A DNA stretch of 64,000 nt from Lenzites betulinus (Eukaryota > Basidiomycota > Agaricomycetes > Polyporales > Polyporaceae). The translations under genes and the position numbers were made by a program. This document shows positions 23,601-34,970 of the stretch, piece after piece; the stretch's first letter is position 1; each line of letters begins with the position of its first letter. The notes under the pieces were generated by a model, which made no database searches, had not been told where the DNA came from, and saw only the letters and a list, made by a program, of their open reading frames with translations. The stretch covers positions 420,377-484,376 of the forward strand of contig JABYQU010000025.1 in assembly GCA_022264855.1 (NCBI GenBank). Direction: 5' to 3'.

Positions 23601-24354
23601 GTCACGCGCGAGAACAGGCTGCAGTACATCTACCTCGTCGCGCACTACCGCCTCACAAAGCAGATCAAGAAGCAGAGCGCCGCGTTCTTCGAAGGCCTCT
23701 CGGACATCATCGACCCTAAATGGCTGCGGTGCGTAACCGGCGTGTTCGCGAGCAGCGCAGCACAGGCTGACGGGAGCGCGTTACAGGATGTTCAACCAGC
23801 AGGAATTGCAGATTCTTTTGGGCGGCGTGGACTCCCCGGTCGACCTCGACGACTTGCGGGCGCACACGCAGTACGGGGGCTTGTACGACGATCACGAGCA
23901 TACCATCGAGATCTTCTGGAGTGTAGGTGCTGTCTCATCCGCAGCCTTCGTGCGGCATGCTGATCGCGTGCATAGGTCGTCAAGACGTTCAACCAGGACG
24001 AGCGGCGGAAGCTGCTGCGGTTCGTGACGAGCTGCAGTCGGCCGCCATTACTGTATGTTCCTCTTCTGTGTTCTTAGGAGCTGGCTGACGGATCGTGGCG
24101 GGCGTAGCGGCTTCAAGGAGCTCAATCCGAACTTTGCCATCCGGGACGCGACGGGGGACGAGGCTCGCCTGCCCACGGCGAGTACGTGCGTCAACCTGCT
24201 CAAGGTGCGGGCTTCGATTACGTGGAGGGGTGGCGCGCATTACTCACTCCGTGACGCATTGACGCTGCAGCTTCCACGCTACAAGAGCCCGCAGGTGTTG
24301 CGAGAGAAGCTGCTGCAGGCGATCCACTCGAACGCCGGGTTCGATCTGTCATGA
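20626..24354 (+). CDS. HUL5: HECT-type E3 ubiquitin ligase, UBE3C/Hul5-like
   Basis: Fifteen exons: 20626-20959, 21022-21094, 21145-21277, 21331-22087, 22139-22445, 22496-22576, 22626-22952, 23011-23150, 23199-23308, 23362-23494, 23548-23728, 23787-23922, 23976-24052, 24108-24204 and 24271-24354. All junctions are GT-AG and in phase, giving 989 residues. An IQ motif lies at about 52-68 (AVLIQHWWRGKAA), as in UBE3C. The HECT domain fills the last third: EAGIDGGGVFKEFLT, LYPAPHSYATE, YRFIGRILGKALYDG, TYGGLYDDH-like QYGGLYDDH, and the catalytic Cys924 in FVTSCSRPPLLGFKELNP. The end HSNAGFDLS is typical. The domain forms a thioester with ubiquitin and transfers it to substrates; Hul5/UBE3C extends chains on proteasome-bound substrates in yeast and mammals. 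The IQ motif and length favour this subfamily over other HECTs. The symbol is by homology to yeast. Confidence 0.93.
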
Positions 24355-25027
24355 CGGGCACGTCGTTGGGGGCGGTTCGTGGGCTGTGACTTGCTTTTTG
24401 GTTGGGCTGGGGGGTGCGGCTGTAGGACGGCGTGTACAACAGCTGTATTGGTACGTAGCCGAGATATATGGATAGACGTTCGCTGTATGTGCTGCAAGCT
24501 CGTGTGTGTGTGTATAGGCGTGTACGATCCACCCAGGTCAGCACACATCCCAATGAGTCGTGTTATGTTTTCTAATTATACCACGGCGGAGGAGGTCCTA
24601 TGGCCTGAGAGCGAAACGGGACTAGGGAGGCGTTGTGCACTCTAGATTTGACCGCGTGGGCCCGAGAGGGACCGTGTTAGTGGGTGGCAATGCCGCTCGA
24701 GCTCGTTGTTTTGAAGCAGATGTCCTGGTCCGCGGCCCGATGATGACTCGCACATTGTGGGGTACGTAGATATCCCGACTAAGTGCGCGTGCTGTACCGT
24801 CAGGAGGGTACTTGTTGACCCCTGAAGGTTGCTTGAGGCACACCACACTTTTGCATGCGGGTAGGTGTACCCGGTCCTTGGCAGACACCACAAAGGGCGA
24901 TCCCGGGTCGTGGAACATATACTATTAAGCTCGTAAGGTGGAGGGTTTACCAGGTATATCTACCTATGATACGTGGATATATTGCGGGCCTAGCACGGGG
25001 ATTAGAGGAAAGTAGTCTGGAACACAG
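24355..25027. other. Intergenic; no gene seen
   Basis: 3' flank of the HECT gene, followed by unannotated DNA up to the inverted duplication. No motif, repeat or convincing frame. Confidence 0.5.
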
Positions 25028-25240
25028 AGAGTGAACATCGAGCGCCACCAAACCGACCACTTGTGCATGAGTAGCGTTCTAGGGAAAACATACCTCGGCA
25101 ACTGATTCACAGAGGACCGTTCCCAACCACGGCCGATCGTCGATACCCTCGGCAGCGTTGTACCACCACTCTCGTCACGGCATCTGCCAGACATAGAGTG
25201 GGTACACGAAAACATCAAATATACAGACAAACGCAGAGCA

Positions 25241-25930
25241 GTGCAAGCCACACAGCTCCTACTCGGCTGCATGTCGATGTCGCCGTGCACCCAAACCACA
25301 CACGCACCCATTGGCTATGCACACAGCCGCCCTACCGCCTTCACGCCGGGCACCCAACACTTCCAGGCAGGGGCTAGTAACAACCTGCCCAATTGGCGGG
25401 CCCCATTCGGCGCCGATCCACCCTCGGTGCAAGGTCGCTGGCCTCGACTTTCGATAGGCCGGCGGTACCCCCAATCAGGCTCCGAGGACAAGCTGTCCTT
25501 CCAACAGGTCAGCGCAGACTTCAAAGTCCAGTCTGCACCCTGGATGGAGCAGGACGCTAGTCAAGTGCTCCCCGTCGCGCCGGACACGGCGGCTGGAAAT
25601 GACCACCACGATCGGCGGTTCAAGCTCGACAATCCTGTCGATTCGCCCCCGGCTCAAGCTTTTTGGTGTCAAGGCAGCATGGGCAAGTGGTACCCCCAAC
25701 CAAACTACGAAGATCATGCAATGCCCATCCAGCAGACAAGCACAGATTTCGGACCCCCTCCCGCAGCCTATCAGGACTTCGGGGGGCCCTGGACGGAGCC
25801 GGTGGACCGTCGTAGTGTTGTTGTACGGAATCGCAGCGGAGTGACGCTACGATCCCATACAACAACACTACGACATACCAGGGTCATCCGACGAGAAAAC
25901 CCGTCGCCACTGTGGATGAGGCAAGCATGA
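25241..25930 (+). pseudogene. 5'-truncated copy of the His/Pro/Gln-rich gene
   Basis: A 229-codon open frame matches the C-terminal half of the product of 12233-13568, from TFTPGTQHFQAGASNN-like sequence to RRENPSPLWMRQA and its stop. The basic first exon and part of exon 2 are missing, so it cannot encode the full protein. The frame is kept open even through a palindromic insertion at 25809-25874. Amino-acid differences from copy 1 include Thr/Ala, Glu/Gly, Arg/Gln, Gly/Asp and Ser/Asn. Probably a dead fragment. Confidence 0.65.
25809..25874. repeat. 66-bp near-perfect palindrome
   Basis: Arms of about 30 bp (starting GTCGTAGTGTTGTTGTA and ending TACAACAACACTACGAC) flank a 6-bp centre GAGTGA, with only a few mismatches. 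The corresponding site in copy 1 (near 12300) has one arm-like TTGTTGTACGGGAT but no second arm, so the palindrome arose in copy 2 by templated inversion or a hairpin-capped repair event. Confidence 0.85.
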
Positions 25931-26514
25931 TAAACTCAGATGTATCACCGTACGTGTACTGGCTCTGGCTGGTGGGGGGAACGAGCGGCGAGTGCATAGA
26001 GCAGAGGAGAGAGTGAGCGCGATCGATCAATCAGCCCAGTGTCGCTGACATTCCGCTCGCAATCTAATCGGACACGTTTTCCCACTGCATCGACTTATAT
26101 TCAATTCCGGCTTGTCTTCCACCTTCTTGCCCGCGCATTTGTACATATGTATCCCGCGACCACTCCGTCCACTACCAGTAAGTCCTTGCTGTTGTATCGG
26201 AGCTGAGGCTGGGCGATCGCCGAGTGCATACTAGTAGGAATATGGCTGTGCGGTGGCAGGAGAGGTGCGCGAGCGGGAGTCGGGGTATCCCAGTGGACCT
26301 TGGCACGGACCGTGGTCACTTGTCCGGGGGTGACTGCCCTCGGAAGTGGTACGATGAGCGACATGCCATGATTAAATCCGAGCGAGCAGAATAAAGTACG
26401 CAAGGGGCATGATGGAGGCGATTTTGACAAGAGGCAGATAAGTAAGAATACCCGTCCGTCTGACCAAGAAAAACAATCTGCCAGAAGGAAGAGGACATGG
26501 CGATGGAGGGGACA

Positions 26515-27593
26515 TTATGCGTTATAGACGTTGTACTCATTGACTTTCTGCGCCACCATTTCTTCGTTCACCGTTTGGGGGATGTGCAGGTTATATATCT
26601 TGTGCACGTCGGGGGAAGCCCACTCTGCGCGCTCGCGCTCGAGTTCGCTGCGGACCCACCGGACGGTGAGCCCGCCTGAGACCATGGCCCAGAGCCATGG
26701 GAGGCCCCAGCCAATGCCGTACCCGATATCCTCAGCGGTCGTCCATGCGATCGCAATGAACGCGCCTGCGAAGAGGCATCCAGACGCGCCCCACCAAATG
26801 GAGGTAATGCGGACGATGCGGCGCATGATAACGGAGTGCTCGTAACGGATACGCCATGCCTGGCGGAACTCGACGCAGCCCCCGCCGTCGACGGCCACAA
26901 TGTCCTCGACCAGGGTGTACGCGGCGGGGGGTAGGCCCGTGTATGGTGGCATGGATGATACGCGGAACGGCACCTTGAGTTTGTGAGGCCAGATGCCGGT
27001 GATGAGGAGAGGAACGCAGAAGACGATCATGAAGCACGAAAGAGCCATGTCGACGACAGGGACCGAGACGGGTGTTCTGAAAATGTCTGAGGTCATTGCA
27101 AGATTCCTTGACAGTCGCGGTGAAACTCACAATGAGGAGCCGATGATGAGAGGGAGAAAAAAGCCAGCCATGGCGAGGATTATCAGGACTCTTTGGAGGG
27201 GAAATGAGTAGAGAAACGCGTGCAGTAAGTATGGACATACGCGAATGCATCGGGGCCAAACCTAGCAGCGCCGAGGGGGCGGCGTAGGTGGCTTCTGTCG
27301 TCGATGAAGAGGTACCATGAGCGCCGGGCGATCTTATAAGACGAGTAGGTGCCGACGAGGCAGGTGACGACGATGAGCGTTTTGGTGTCGTTAATATGTG
27401 CGCCCGAGTGCATAGAATAGAACAGAATGAACGGGAGGATGCCGGTCTCTGCAACAGTGAGGGTGAAGAAGAGGACTATGGCGAGCTTCCTGCGGGCACA
27501 TTTTATTGAGTAGTTGAGCGGGGGTGGTTTGTCGCCGGGAACGCAAGCGTCGAGGGTGGATTCGGAGAACTTGTCGAAGTCGACAGAGGACAT
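26515..27593 (-). CDS. Six-span membrane protein of unknown function, paralogue 2
   Basis: Exons 27593-27241, 27190-27131 and 27076-26515 give 324 residues. The middle exon (60 bp) and the last exon (562 bp) have exactly the lengths found in the paralogue at 19298-20368, and both introns fall at the same codon positions and phases. The last exon is almost the same protein, while exon 1 differs much more (MSSVDFDKFSE against MSSADSDFSD, with other changes through span 2). The spans match the paralogue. A TTG/GTG-like in-frame extension upstream of 27593 is ignored because the first ATG aligns with the paralogue's start. Function unknown. Its 3' flank abuts copy 2 of the inverted duplication. 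Confidence 0.85.
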
Positions 27594-28607
27594 GCTGGGC
27601 GGCAGCTCTCGAGTCGCATGAGCTGGGTGGGGATGATATAACCCAGTCACTGTATCAGAGTCTCGCTCTGCTGATACCTCGATATCCCTGCGAGGGTCGT
27701 CATCGCGGGCGCTGACTCCGGGTCGCGCTCGACGTTGAAGCAGAACAGCTGCCTGTTTCGGAGATGGTGGAGTTGTCTTGGAGTCGACTGAGTTCTGCGT
27801 CTAGTCAGCCTCAGTTATCCAGGTAATGCACTTGCCATGAGTTCCGCTGAGAGCGGTATCTCGTTAAGCCTGAGCCTGTGAGCCGTGTCTTGCGTAGATC
27901 GCGTTGGAGTCACAGCATGCTCATTATACCACTGACCTTCAAGCTTCAAGTTCGATCCACTCCGCGCGCGGCAATCAAAACCGCTACCACGAACGGCCAG
28001 TTAACGAGTGGAACTTTTGGAACATGTGCAAACACTATCAGCCTTGCAGACGTTGCCGCTGTTGAAGGTCAAATATGGTTTGCGAGCCTATTACCACCAT
28101 CTTTGTCTCTAGATGCTTCTGCCGCTGCTCCTCTCGACGGACGAAATCGGTGTTAGAGGCAAAGAGTTCATAGAGAAGCTTGTTGTACGTACGGACCGTG
28201 GTAGTCGCTCTCATACGGGTTGGGTGGAATCGTTCCAAACTGGCGAAGGATTCTGTCGCCGGGTCACATGGTACTGCCGGGTATTATCAAAGTGTAGCGC
28301 TGCCAGGACATGTGGGTGAGTGTCCACGTCCGCCAAATTGAGCAGCCAGATAGAACGACATCGTTGAGAGTGTAAGTATGTGTTACGGTGAGCCTCGCCG
28401 ACTTTCCGAATGCCTTCACGTTCGCGCTTCGCTCGCAGCCTGGCGTGCTTCTGATGTGACCAAGGCGCTTCCGGCCAACTAGCGGCCGCCATGGTCATAT
28501 GTCCGTCCCTGTCCGTTCTCGCAGCAATGCAGGTCCTCGCACGCTCTGCCACGCAGGCCGACGTCCTCGTCCGTCCTGTCTAGTACTCTACGCACTCACC
28601 ACCCAGC
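27594..28607. other. Intergenic; no gene seen
   Basis: This separates the minus-strand membrane-protein gene from the plus-strand D-lactate dehydrogenase gene, so it holds both promoters. Short frames without motifs. A strong TATA box is not evident. Confidence 0.5.
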
Positions 28608-31011
28608 ATGCATCCTATACTGACCTCTCGCGCGGTTGCAAAACGTTTCGCGGGCTCGCTCCAACGCGCGCCGCCCGCGCGAGTCTCACTAGTAGCGCGC
28701 CGAACTTATTCAAGTGCGGCCGGCGGCCCTCTGCGCCCGCCCGTCAAGAGCTCGAAGGCCTCCCTGGGCATGTTCGCGCTCGGGGCGGCCTTCAGTGGCG
28801 CACTCGCGTACTATCTCGTGAATGCAGGGAGCGACGACGCCACGAACCGGGCGGGTGTGGCGCTAAACTCGCAATATGGCTCGCCAGAAGACTTCAAGAA
28901 GGCGATCGACGAGCTGAAGCTGGCGTTCCCAGCCGAGGGCGTGGTCACGACCGACATCGAGGACCTTGAGGAACATGGCTTCTCGGACAACGATTACCAC
29001 CCGAGTCAGTATGAGCCAGCTCTCCTTAGGGCGCTGCCGGAGCTAACGCGGATTCGGCGCGCAGGTTCCCATCCGTCTGTAGTGGTGTGGCCGGCTAGCA
29101 CCGAGGACGTGGTGAAGATCGTCAAAATTGCCGTCAAGTACCGCATGCCCGTCATTCCGTACTCTGGCGCAACTAGCCTGGAGGGTCATTTCCGTGCGGT
29201 GAGCCAAGTGCTTGAGAAGGGTTATCGTGTAATGCTCATCCGAGGTCGCGTTTATAGCCAGCCGTCGGGGGAATCTGTGTCGACTTGTCTAAGATGGACA
29301 ATATTCTCGAGATCCATGGTGGGTTGCACAATGTCACCCTGAGCTCTGGGTTCTGACACAATATCTACGCCAGAGGCGGACTCGGACGTCGTTTGTCAGC
29401 CCGGTCTGCGCTGGATGGACTTGAACGAGATCTTGAGCAAGAAAGGTAGAGACCTACCGCTGAAAGCGATGTCTCTCATGCTCACTGTCCGTTACAGGCA
29501 TCCCTTTGTTCTTTCCAGTTCGTCCCTTCAAACCGTTGGTGGAATAAACCGTGCTTATTCCTGTTGTGTGCAGCTTGATCCAGCTCCGGGCGCGACCATT
29601 GGTGGCATGTTGAGCACCGGCTGCTCTGGCAGTACGTTCCACCTCCTCCGAGCGCTGTATCTGGTTGTTCATGTCACCTAGCAAACGCGGTCAGATACGG
29701 CACTGCAAAGGCGGAGTGGTTCCTCAATGCGGTGCGTGTAGTTCTATGCACTTCGCAGTAAGGATCAAGCTCAACGTCCAACAGACCGTCGTGCTGCCTT
29801 CGGGAGAGGTCATCAAAACACGGCGGCGGGCCCGCAAGTCATCTGCCGGTTTCGACACCACAAAACTCTTCATTGGCGCAGAGGGCACACTAGGCATCGT
29901 GACTGAACGTGAGGGCTCACGACTTGCGCGCGGAGGGAGAAGCTGACAAAACTTCGTAGTGACGATACGGCTTGCGCCTCTGCTCCCGACCAACGTCGCT
30001 GTCGTCCAGTTCCCCGATGTCCGTAGCGCAACCGAAGCGGTGATCGAAGTGGTGAACTCGGGGGTCGGAATTCGTCAGTCCGGCATTCACCCTACTTCCG
30101 TTGACGTGCTTACCCGTGTCCGCAGAATGCGTCGAACTGTGCGATGACCAGTTCATGCGCGCGACGAACATTTACGGCATGTCGTCGCGCAAGTGGCCCG
30201 AAAAGGACAGCCTATTCTTCAAGTTCCAAGGCCCCACGCCGCGCGCGCTGAAGGAGACGGCGGACATCGTGAAGACGATCACCGCAAAGCACGGCGCGAC
30301 GGGCTTTTCGCTCGCGCGTAACGACAAGGAGGCCCATGACCTGTGGATGGACAGGAAGAACGCGCTCTATTCAAGTCTTGCGCTTCTGCCTAGTGCGCGG
30401 GGATGGAGCACGGACGTTTGGTGTGTGCAGCTCGGCGCATCGTGTGGATGAAAATCTGACTGCATGGGGTAGTGTTCCTGTGTCCCGCCTCCCCGACCTA
30501 GTGTACGGAACAAAGAAGGATCTTGAAGAACACAGTCTCCTTTCAACCATCGTCGGGCACGTTGGTGATGGTGCGTAACTTTACGACGTGGTCGTCTCAG
30601 CTCTAACAATGTAATTATAGGCAACTTCCATGCGTTAATCCTGTTCCGCGACGATGCTGAGCTGGAGAAGGCCCATGCTGCGGTGGACAGAATGGTCAAG
30701 CGTGCGATCGCGCTCGACGGAACCTGTTCGTATTCGAGTCTGTTTCCGTGGACTAGCAAATCTAATGATCCTGTCAGGTACTGGAGAACACGGTGTTGGC
30801 ATAGGCAAGCGTGCCTATCTGTACGAAGAACTCGGCGAGGGCACCGTGGAGCTCATGAAGACGATCAAGAAGGCCGTCGATCCCCTCAACTTGTTCAACC
30901 CGGGCAAGGTGGGGATCAATCTATGTTACCTCGCCGACATTACTGATAGACTATTAGCTGTACCCGGAACCCCGCGAAGACTCGAAAGGGGATCCGAAAG
31001 GAGACCATTGA
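28608..31011 (+). CDS. DLD1: D-lactate dehydrogenase (cytochrome), mitochondrial
   Basis: Fourteen exons: 28608-29004, 29065-29198, 29258-29318, 29374-29445, 29498-29517, 29574-29631, 29682-29731, 29785-29908, 29960-30073, 30126-30420, 30473-30570, 30621-30725, 30778-30908 and 30958-31011, giving 570 residues, the usual length. An Arg/Ala-rich mitochondrial presequence (1-45) is followed by a membrane anchor (MFALGAAFSGALAYYLV, about 57-73), as in yeast Dld1 on the inner membrane. The FAD-binding type-4 domain shows VIPYSGATSLEGH, GGICVDLSKMD, PAPGATIGGMLSTGCSG and FIGAEGTLGIVTE. The FAD-oxidase C domain shows GHVGDGNFHALILF and GEHGVGIGKR. It oxidises D-lactate to pyruvate and passes electrons to cytochrome c. 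An exon of only 20 bp (29498-29517) is unusual but required for frame. Confidence 0.94.
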
Positions 31012-31115
31012 GCGAGGTATAGCGACACATTATGGAGATAGACTGTACTAGGATGATGGGAGAATAACATGCTATTAAATACGAGTCCCAGATGTACACA
31101 ACTCGTAGATCCACA

Positions 31116-32120
31116 TCAGTCAACCTTCCTAGACCACCTCCTGTTACCTGGCCGAGGGCTAGCGCGACCGGGCGAGGCAGGAGGTACGATAACTTCGACC
31201 CTCTGCGCGGCGGCGGACGGCCAGTGCTGCGGCTGCTTCTCTTCGGAATGGCCGATTGGGCCGTCTTCGAGGCCGTCCTTCTCATCCTTGCCCCAGTACT
31301 GCCACATCTGGACGCCGAGGATGATGTTGAGAGCAAGGGCGAGGGCAAAGCCTGCGCTGACGATGGGGTCGCCGACTTCGGTGGCGGTGGTGAAGAGTCG
31401 GGCGAGGCAGCCGCCGACCTGGGAGATGACGGCGAAGGCAGAGAGCTGGCCGGTGCTCTGGGCACGGTAGTTCTGCCGGATCTGCGGGAGTTTGGAGAAG
31501 AGGGAGAGCGGGAGGGTGGCGAGCTGGAAGAGCGCGATGGTGGAATGGGGGAGCGTGACAAGCGCGACGGTAGATGCGATCACGAACTGGAGGCCAATTA
31601 TTGTGCGCTGGAGAGAGGGACGGGCAGCGAGGGCGGGCGGTGGGTTATAGTGAACGATGAGGAGGGTGATGATGACGTTCTGAAGGGTGAGGAAGAGGTT
31701 CTCGCCATAGGTGGAGAACGGGAACTGATTGCGGTAGGAGTAAGCGAGGGTGATTGCATATGAAAGCGTCTCGAGGACGTATGCGGTGAGAGAAAGGCCG
31801 CGCGCGGAACGTGCGGATACGACTGCGGGCAAGGTGAGCGCGCGGATGCGGGGGATGGGGAGGAGACATACTGAGGAGCAGCTGGGGCACTTTCATAATC
31901 GAGCCACCAACGACAATGCCGAGCCCGAGGCCCTTGGAGAGCGAGTACTTGAGGCATTCAACATCGGTAAGGTCCAGGTCCTCTACGATGGATGTGTAGC
32001 ATTTCTGGCGGGCCGTCAGTGTCGCGCATGTTGCACGCCGCACACGACACGTACCTGGCCAACGATGGCAACACCGAGGTCCTTGACGAACCACGGCAGG
32101 TTTCTTGTGATGGCTGTCAT
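31116..32120 (-). CDS. PQ-loop membrane protein, MPDU1 (mannose-P-dolichol utilization) family
   Basis: Exons 32120-32055, 32004-31872 and 31822-31116 give 301 residues. Two PQ-loop repeats are visible: GGSIMKVPQLLL with SARGLSLTAYVLE, and LFSKLPQIRQNYRAQSTGQLS. Seven hydrophobic spans fit the family. MPDU1/Lec35 proteins are needed for use of mannose- and glucose-P-dolichol in the ER lumen. The highly polar tail after the last span (KDEKDGLEDG onward) is variable in the family. The gene is convergent with D-lactate dehydrogenase (104 bp between stops) and divergent from eIF3e. Confidence 0.88.
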
Positions 32121-32336
32121 TGGGGGGCGGAGGCGGAAGGAGAACCGAGAAGGAGGAGGAGGAGAGCGGACGTGGTGTCAGTAGACGCCCGACGCGCACC
32201 GCGTTGTGCCACGTGCACGTGTCGCCCGATTTGGAAGGACATTTTTTGGGCGGCGGTGGACGGCGAGCAGCGTCTTGACTCCGACGAGCTCGCCTTCAGT
32301 ACTACCGCGACCGTATCCTTGCTCGTCTCCTTCAAA
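32121..32336. promoter_or_regulatory. Divergent promoter, MPDU1-like gene and eIF3e
   Basis: 216 bp between the two start codons. No TATA box; GC-rich, as is common for housekeeping pairs. A bidirectional promoter is inferred from spacing alone. Confidence 0.6.
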
Positions 32337-33935
32337 ATGGCCGAATACGACCTCACCAAAACGGTCATCTCGTACTGCGACCGCCACCTCGTCTTCCCCC
32401 TCCTCGCCCATCTCGCAGAAAGCGACATCTTCCCGCCAGAGCAAGTCCAGACCGCTCAGTATGAGCTCGCGAAGGAGACAAACATGGTCGACTACGCCAT
32501 CTCTCTCTTCCAGCAGACGCACCCCGACGAAGAAATCCCCCCAGGTCCGTTCCCCCCTCCCGCACTCGACATCCCTATTAACTTCGCGCCGCACAGAGTT
32601 TGGTGCGAAGCGTGAAAACGCCGTCTCTACAAACGAGCGGCTCCAGCAAGAGGCCCAGGCAGTGCTCGATGTCATTGAGATCCCCGAGGTCGCGCAGGCA
32701 CTCCGACAAGACAAGAACCAGAACCTGCAGTTTCTTCGCGACAACTACAATGTGAGCCACTTCTCGCCCTGCCCTTTTACCACCCCCTCCAACTCCCCCA
32801 CAGGTCACGCTAGATCAAATCACTGCCCTCTACAACTTCGGCAAGTTCCAGTACTCGTACGGAAACTACAGCGGCGCCGCAGACTACCTCTACCATTTCC
32901 GCATCCTCTCCACCGATCCCGATCTCACCATCTCCGCGCACTGGGGCAAGCTCGCCTGCGACATTCTCGCAGGAAAGTGGGACGTCGCCCTCGAGGAACT
33001 CAACTCCCTGCGTGAAGCGATCGACTCCCGCGCGCCTTCCCTCCCCCAATTTGCGGCATCCACGCCCTCGTCATCCACCACCGACCCCGCCCTCGCCCAG
33101 CTGCACTCCCGCACCTGGCTCCTCCACTGGTCCCTCTTCGTCTACTTCAACCACCCCCAGGGTCGCACCCTCCTTCTCGAGACTTTCCTCTCCCCCACCT
33201 ACCTCAACACGATCCAGACATCATCGCCTTGGGTCCTGCGCTACCTTGCGACCGCCGCCGTTCTCTCTCGCAAGTCTGCGTCTGGTGCCCTCTCCTCGCG
33301 TGTGCGCCACTCCATCCGTGAGATCGTCAAGGTCATCCAGATGGAGGAGTACCAGTATCAAGACCCCGTTACTGAGTTCCTCAAGGAGCTCTACGTTGAC
33401 TTCGATTTCGAGGCCGCGCAGAAGGCGCTCGGCAAGGCGGAGACTGTCGTCGCCAACGATTTCTTCCTCGGCGACTTCCGCGACGAATTCATGGACAACG
33501 CGCGGTATCTCATCAGCGAGGCGTACTGCAGGATACACCAGCGTATCGACATCGCGTATGTGCTCTCTCTTTCGATAGTAGGCCATCTAACCGTTCGTCA
33601 CAGCGACCTCTCCGAGCGTCTGAACCTCTCGCGTGACGAGGGCGAAAAGTGGATAGTCAACCTCATCCGCGAGACCCGGATGGGCGCAGACGCCAAGATC
33701 GATCTCGAGAAGGTGAGTATCGAGCTGTGCTTGTCGGCGCATGTGCTAATGTCCATATGTGCAGAACGTCATCGAGATCCACCGCCCGCCATTGCCCATC
33801 TACCAGACGGTCATCGAGAAGACCCGCGGCCTCGCATTCCGCACGCAGGCGCTCGGCGCGGCCATGTCGCGGACACAGCAGGCTCCAGGTGCGCAGGACG
33901 CCGCGGCGCAACCCACAGTGGTCGAGGCGCAGTAG
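32337..33935 (+). CDS. INT6: Eukaryotic translation initiation factor 3 subunit E (INT6)
   Basis: Exons 32337-32544, 32597-32751, 32804-33555, 33604-33712 and 33765-33935 give 464 residues, close to the family's usual 440-460. The N terminus AEYDLTKTVISYCDRHLVFPLLA matches the eIF3e signature (broken here after a short run). Further marks are FGKFQYSYGNYSGAADYLY and HWGKLACDILAGKWDVALEE in the helical repeat, and a C-terminal PCI domain with RYLISEAYCRIHQRIDI and WIVNLIRETRMGADAKID, then the VIEIHRPPLPIYQTVIEKTR tail. It is a scaffold subunit of eIF3 on the 40S ribosome. The start ATG has a good CAAAATGGCC context. Confidence 0.95.
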
Positions 33936-34290
33936 TAGTAGGTACGGTACAGTGATCGTCATATCTTGTAGTGTTCATGTATGTACATGTACATCGCGGT
34001 CAGCAAGACATGTTTTACTATCATCAGGAATACGGGGCCACCAATAATGTTCCGGTCGTAAGACCAACCCACCACCAAAGTGCACAACCGTGCCCTAGGG
34101 AACCACAGACCTTGGCAGTACGTATGTCACTCTGTGGGTTTCGTGCTATCTACTGACTTCTGCATGAAAACCTTCACCGCCGAACCTGTATTGGATGAAG
34201 GCCAGATTATACACTCCGCCGAAAGTCATCTCTCCGCCCAGCTCTTGGGCCGCCGCGCATAGCAATTAATGTGGCGTTCCGTCATCATCT

Positions 34291-34970
34291 ATGCCTGCCG
34301 TCAGCCTCCGCAAGACGCTTCAGGCTGGCAATAACCTGGCTGCAACCTCCCCCGTCAAACTCACGCCCTCCTTCCCGGCCGACGCACTCACCCGCATCCT
34401 TGACGCGCTCGCCGACGCGACGCCCATCACCCACCTCCACCTCGCCCACGCCGAGGTGCTGCTCACCCACCTCACCGCATCTGGCCTTGGCCCGCGCGCA
34501 TGCGCCTTCCTCCGCGATCTCCCCTGCAGCCTGCACGCCGCACAGCTCGCATTTGACGAGACGTGGGTCAGCAGCGTGTGCGACGCGGTGCCCACGCCTA
34601 CAACGCCGACTCCACCTACAGCAGCGCCAACACAAGCGCCTACACCCTCGTCCTTGCCTTGCCCAACGGTGACTCGAGCGGACTGCCCGCGCCCGCGCCC
34701 TCGCCTGCCACGACGCCCGCCGCGACGGCGACATACCACCGCGGCGTCCATCTCCACGCACGCGCGCACTCCCAGGGCGACGCGGGGATCCTGCCGGACC
34801 CGGTGTCGCTCCTGGCGCACTCGATAGGCACGCTGCGTGTGCTCCGTGCGAGCGATGTCGTGCTCGCCACCGTCGCGGACACGGTACGCTACCCCGCGCT
34901 GCGCGAGCTGCGGCTGCGGCTCGTCGGCGTGCCGATCGTGACCCCGCTCGTGCACGCCTTCCCTGCGCTG
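34291..34970 (+). pseudogene. Host gene of unknown function, 5' part, split by the retroelement
   Basis: From the ATG at 34291 a frame with LRR-like or F-box-associated leucine patterns (ADALTRILDALADATPITHL, LRELRLRLVGVPIVTPLV) runs to the LTR. Near 34595 the frame must shift: the first frame reads VSSVCDAV and a second frame continues AHAYNADSTYSS. A single missing base at GCGGT/GCCCAC would explain it. The sequence stops at codon CTG (Leu) at 34968-34970, where the retroelement is inserted, and resumes in frame at 42908. Without the element and the missing base the gene would read through as one protein. It may have been damaged before the insertion. Family not recognised with confidence. 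Confidence 0.6.

Larger units (their letters stand above)
25028..26283. repeat. Inverted segmental duplication, copy 2
   Basis: Reverse-complement copy of 11576-13292. It keeps the distal two thirds of the gene of unknown function and its 3' flank, with a deletion between the block at about 25028-25060 and the block starting near 25080. It carries a 66-bp palindrome where copy 1 has ordinary sequence. In the stretch I compared, most differences between the copies are transitions. Confidence 0.8.
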
